From: an uncultured Selenomonadaceae bacterium
GTDB lineage: Bacteria > Bacillota > Negativicutes > Selenomonadales > Selenomonadaceae
Assembly: GCA_905235425.1 (NCBI GenBank)
Contig: CAJOKY010000146.1
Location: forward strand, 1-6,033
Length of the DNA stretch: 6,033 nt
Direction: 5' to 3'
In this document: one piece after another, positions 4,785 to 6,033 of the stretch
Layout of the letters: each line of letters starts with the position of its first letter
Position numbering within the stretch: the first letter of the stretch is position 1
Position numbers and translations under genes: made by a program
The notes under the pieces: generated by a model
The model's input: the letters and a program-made list of their open reading frames with translations, nothing else
The model's database searches: none
Told to the model about the DNA's origin: nothing

Positions 4785-5780
4785 TTAACAGTCCGCAAAG
4801 TCATTTGAAAAAATTTCGTTAAATTCGTCGACAGACGCGGCACGATTAAATTTATTTCTAAGCTCGGCACCGCCTTTTAATCCCTTCGTATACCACGCGG
4901 CGTGACTGCGCATTTCACGAATTGCAACGCCTTCACCCTTGCACGAAATTAATTTTTCAAAATGTCGGCGCATAACCTCAACCCTTTCGGCAACAGGCGG
5001 AGGGGAATTTTTTTTGCCGGTTTTAAGGTAGTTTAAAAGCCTGCCTATGATAAAGGGGTTACCCTGCGCGGCACGCCCCACCATGACGCCGTCAGCGTGC
5101 GTAACGGCAAGAATTTTATCAAGCGAATCAAAATCTTTCACGTCACCGTTTGCAATGACCGGAATTTTTACAGCGGCTTTAACCTTCGCAATTTCTTCCC
5201 AATTCGCGACGCCGGAATAAAACTGTTGTCGCGTCCTGCCATGCACCGCTATAAAATCGACGCCGCACGATTCAAGCACCTTTGCAATTTCTACGGCGTT
5301 TAAATGCTCGTCGTCAAAACCCAAACGAATTTTCGCGCTTAAAGGTAACGTCGTAGCTTTACGTACCGCTGAAAAAATTTCTCCTACCAATTTTGGATTT
5401 TTCATAAGCGCCGAGCCTTCGCCGTTTTTTACGATTTTAGGTGCGGGACAGCCCAAATTAAAATCTATAACCGCCGACGTACCCAACTCCTCTACAAACT
5501 TTGCACCTTCCGCGCAGATTGTCGGATCTGAACCGAAAAGCTGAATTGCTATCGGTCTTTCTTCTTCAAGTGTCTGCAACATTGCCAGCGTTTTTTCGTT
5601 GCGATAGTGTATGCCGTTGCAACTTACCATTTCCGCGAACATTAAATTAGGGAGCAGGGAGTAGGGAGCAGGGAGTAGATTTTTTGTAACTTCGCGTACG
5701 ATTGAGCGAAATGCCGAATCTGTTACGCCTGCCATTGGCGCTAAAAATATCGGCGCTGAAAAAATTTCGTTTACTGTCAC
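4785..5780 (-). CDS. dus: tRNA-dihydrouridine synthase, DusB-type, with an 11-residue repeat-encoded insertion
   Basis: An FMN enzyme that reduces uridine to dihydrouridine in tRNA; cytoplasmic, 331 residues, normal for DusB apart from the insertion. The TIM-barrel signatures are all present: FLAPMAGVTDSAFR (12-25), AEMVS (49-53), the catalytic Cys in FNLGCPAP (Cys111) with the following KNGEGSALM, the FMN-contacting HGRT (180-183), IANGD (209-213) and GVMVGRAAQGNP (231-242). The C-terminal helical part continues to the end (REMRSHAAWYTKGLKG, 288-303). GTG at 5780 is chosen as start because AAAGGTGA lies just upstream and the product then begins a few residues before the conserved core; the longer open frame to 5942 runs into the divergent gene. 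Residues 35-45 (LLPAPYSLLPN) are encoded by a heptad array; removing them restores family spacing exactly (REVTKN-LMFAEMVS). The site falls in a loop between helix 1 and strand 2, on the barrel face away from the active site, so activity is probably kept. It could be assigned simply as 'Dus'; the B subtype is likely. Confidence 0.94.
   Translation of the reverse strand: MTVNEIFSAPIFLAPMAGVTDSAFRSIVREVTKNLLPAPYSLLPNLMFAEMVSCNGIHYRNEKTLAMLQTLEEERPIAIQLFGSDPTICAEGAKFVEELGTSAVIDFNLGCPAPKIVKNGEGSALMKNPKLVGEIFSAVRKATTLPLSAKIRLGFDDEHLNAVEIAKVLESCGVDFIAVHGRTRQQFYSGVANWEEIAKVKAAVKIPVIANGDVKDFDSLDKILAVTHADGVMVGRAAQGNPFIIGRLLNYLKTGKKNSPPPVAERVEVMRRHFEKLISCKGEGVAIREMRSHAAWYTKGLKGGAELRNKFNRAASVDEFNEIFSNDFADC
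5650..5677. repeat. Heptanucleotide tandem array inside dus, (GGGAGCA GGGAGTA)x2
   Basis: Four 7-base units in exact tandem (GGGAGCA, GGGAGTA, GGGAGCA, GGGAGTA on the + strand), a 14-base unit repeated twice without mismatch. It lies wholly in the dus frame and accounts for most of a 33-base (11-codon) segment at 5646-5678. ATT occurs on both sides (5646-5648 and 5679-5681) and could be a 3-base duplication made on insertion, though this may be chance. On the dus coding strand the array has no stop codon in any of the three frames. Confidence 0.92.
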
Positions 5781-5784
5781 AATA

Positions 5785-5792
5785 TCACCTTT
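5785..5792 (-). promoter_or_regulatory. Ribosome binding site that fixes the dus start
   Basis: Read on the minus strand this is AAAGGTGA, with its AGG core 7 bases before the GTG start codon at 5780. Confidence 0.7.
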
Positions 5793-5830
5793 AACTTTTC
5801 GGCAGGATTTTTTAAAATGTAGCAGAATCA

Positions 5831-5838
5831 TATAAAAT
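5831..5838 (+). promoter_or_regulatory. Possible -10 element for the rightward gene
   Basis: TATAAAAT contains TATAAA and TAAAAT, each close to the -10 consensus, 34 bases before the start codon at 5872. Only a weak T-rich -35 (around 5808-5815) is present. It overlaps the candidate dus -10 on the other strand, so the two divergent promoters may compete. Confidence 0.3.
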
Positions 5839-5853
5839 AATTTCGTTATTTTA
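5833..5853. repeat. Inverted repeat between the divergent genes, possible operator
   Basis: TAAAATAA (5833-5840) and TTATTTTA (5846-5853) are perfect 8-bp inverted arms around TTTCG. It spans the region between candidate divergent promoter elements, where a repressor or regulator could act on both genes. Arms made only of A and T in an AT-rich gap can arise by chance. Confidence 0.35.
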
Positions 5854-5858
5854 ATTAT

Positions 5859-5863
5859 GGAGG
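5859..5863 (+). promoter_or_regulatory. Ribosome binding site of the rightward gene
   Basis: GGAGG lies 8 bases before the ATG at 5872, a strong site that confirms a real gene entering the right edge. Confidence 0.75.
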
Positions 5864-5871
5864 AAATTTTT

Positions 5872-6033
5872 ATGCTTACACTTGAAAAACTTAATGAATT
5901 TGGAGTTGACACTAAGGAAGGACTTACTCGCTGTATGAACAATCAGAAGTTTTATTTCCGTATGATTTCTATGGGATTGTCCAACGATAGCTTTGAAAAA
6001 CTTGGCAAGGCGCTTGAGGAAAATAATTTGGAC
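5872..6033 (+). CDS. Probable Hpt-domain protein, N-terminal 54 residues only
   Basis: An open frame of 54 codons runs off the right end of the window. It begins MLTLEKLNEFGVDTKEGLTRCMNN, continues FYFRMISMGLSNDSFEKLGKALEENNLD, and has no stop. The pattern GxDTxEGLxRCMNNxxFY-R followed by a helix with FEKLxxALEExxLD matches, from memory, small stand-alone histidine phosphotransfer (Hpt) proteins of Clostridia and Negativicutes, which pass phosphoryl groups in two-component relays. In those proteins the phospho-accepting His (in an AHALKG-like motif) would come a dozen or so residues beyond the last visible residue, so the decisive residue cannot be checked here. It has no signal peptide. It has a strong GGAGG site and is divergent from dus with a 91-base gap. 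The gene is certain; the family call is moderately sure. Confidence 0.68.
   Translation, partial: MLTLEKLNEFGVDTKEGLTRCMNNQKFYFRMISMGLSNDSFEKLGKALEENNLD

Larger units (their letters stand above)
5827..5854 (-). promoter_or_regulatory. Possible dus promoter
   Basis: On the minus strand TTAAAA (5854-5849, 4 of 6 to the -35 consensus) is followed after 16 bases by TATGAT (5832-5827, 5 of 6 to the -10 consensus). This would give a leader of about 40 bases. The region is very AT-rich, so it is a candidate only. Confidence 0.35.

Noticed and set aside
4776..4790. A/T palindrome between the convergent stops as a bidirectional terminator
   Set aside because: AAAATTTT has no G-C stem and no loop; the 6-base gap holds nothing more. 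Termination here is unexplained, not demonstrated.
5781..5942. Extension of Dus to an ATG at 5942
   Set aside because: It would overlap the divergent gene by 71 bases and cross its ribosome binding site; the added residues are low-complexity and unlike any Dus N terminus, while the GTG at 5780 has a good site.

Overview
This 6.0 kb stretch is moderately AT-rich bacterial chromosome. The gene set and style suggest a Firmicutes-type anaerobe, most likely Negativicutes (Selenomonas/Phascolarctobacterium-like). The evidence is strong AGGAGG-type ribosome binding sites, a Jag/KhpB protein, a lipoprotein of the clostripain family, a small Hpt-type protein, and secretory lipoprotein and signal-peptide genes. 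Placement to class is an inference; no rRNA or other phylogenetic marker was compared.

Layout, left to right. The window opens inside purC (3-335, +), which ends at a clear intrinsic terminator (351-392). A two-gene unit follows: a small secreted protein of unknown function (412-753, +) and a family 17 glycosyltransferase (767-1669, +), whose ribosome binding site overlaps the stop codon of the first gene. Next come jag/khpB (1736-2584, +), an RNA-binding protein, and a large lipoprotein peptidase of family C11 (2646-4778, +). The short gap between these two consists almost entirely of 7-base tandem repeats. The peptidase gene converges with a dusB-type tRNA-dihydrouridine synthase (4785-5780, -) with only 6 bases between the stop codons. 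The dus gene is divergent from a gene that runs off the right end (5872-6033, +), probably an Hpt-domain protein. Every interval between genes is under 100 bases.

The genes are mostly housekeeping (purine synthesis, RNA-binding, tRNA modification) interleaved with cell-surface functions (secreted protein, glycosyltransferase, surface peptidase). No integrated pathway or defence system is visible. The most unusual structure is a family of heptanucleotide repeats. One array of four units, (GTAAGTA GTGAGTA)x2, carries the stop codon of jag. A second array of the same length and the same 14-base period, (GGGAGCA GGGAGTA)x2, lies inside the dus reading frame, where it adds an in-frame 11-residue segment absent from the usual family pattern. 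A third set of different heptads (TACCGGC TACCGGC TAACACC) sits next to the first array. These look like a dispersed repeat family capable of landing in genes without breaking them.
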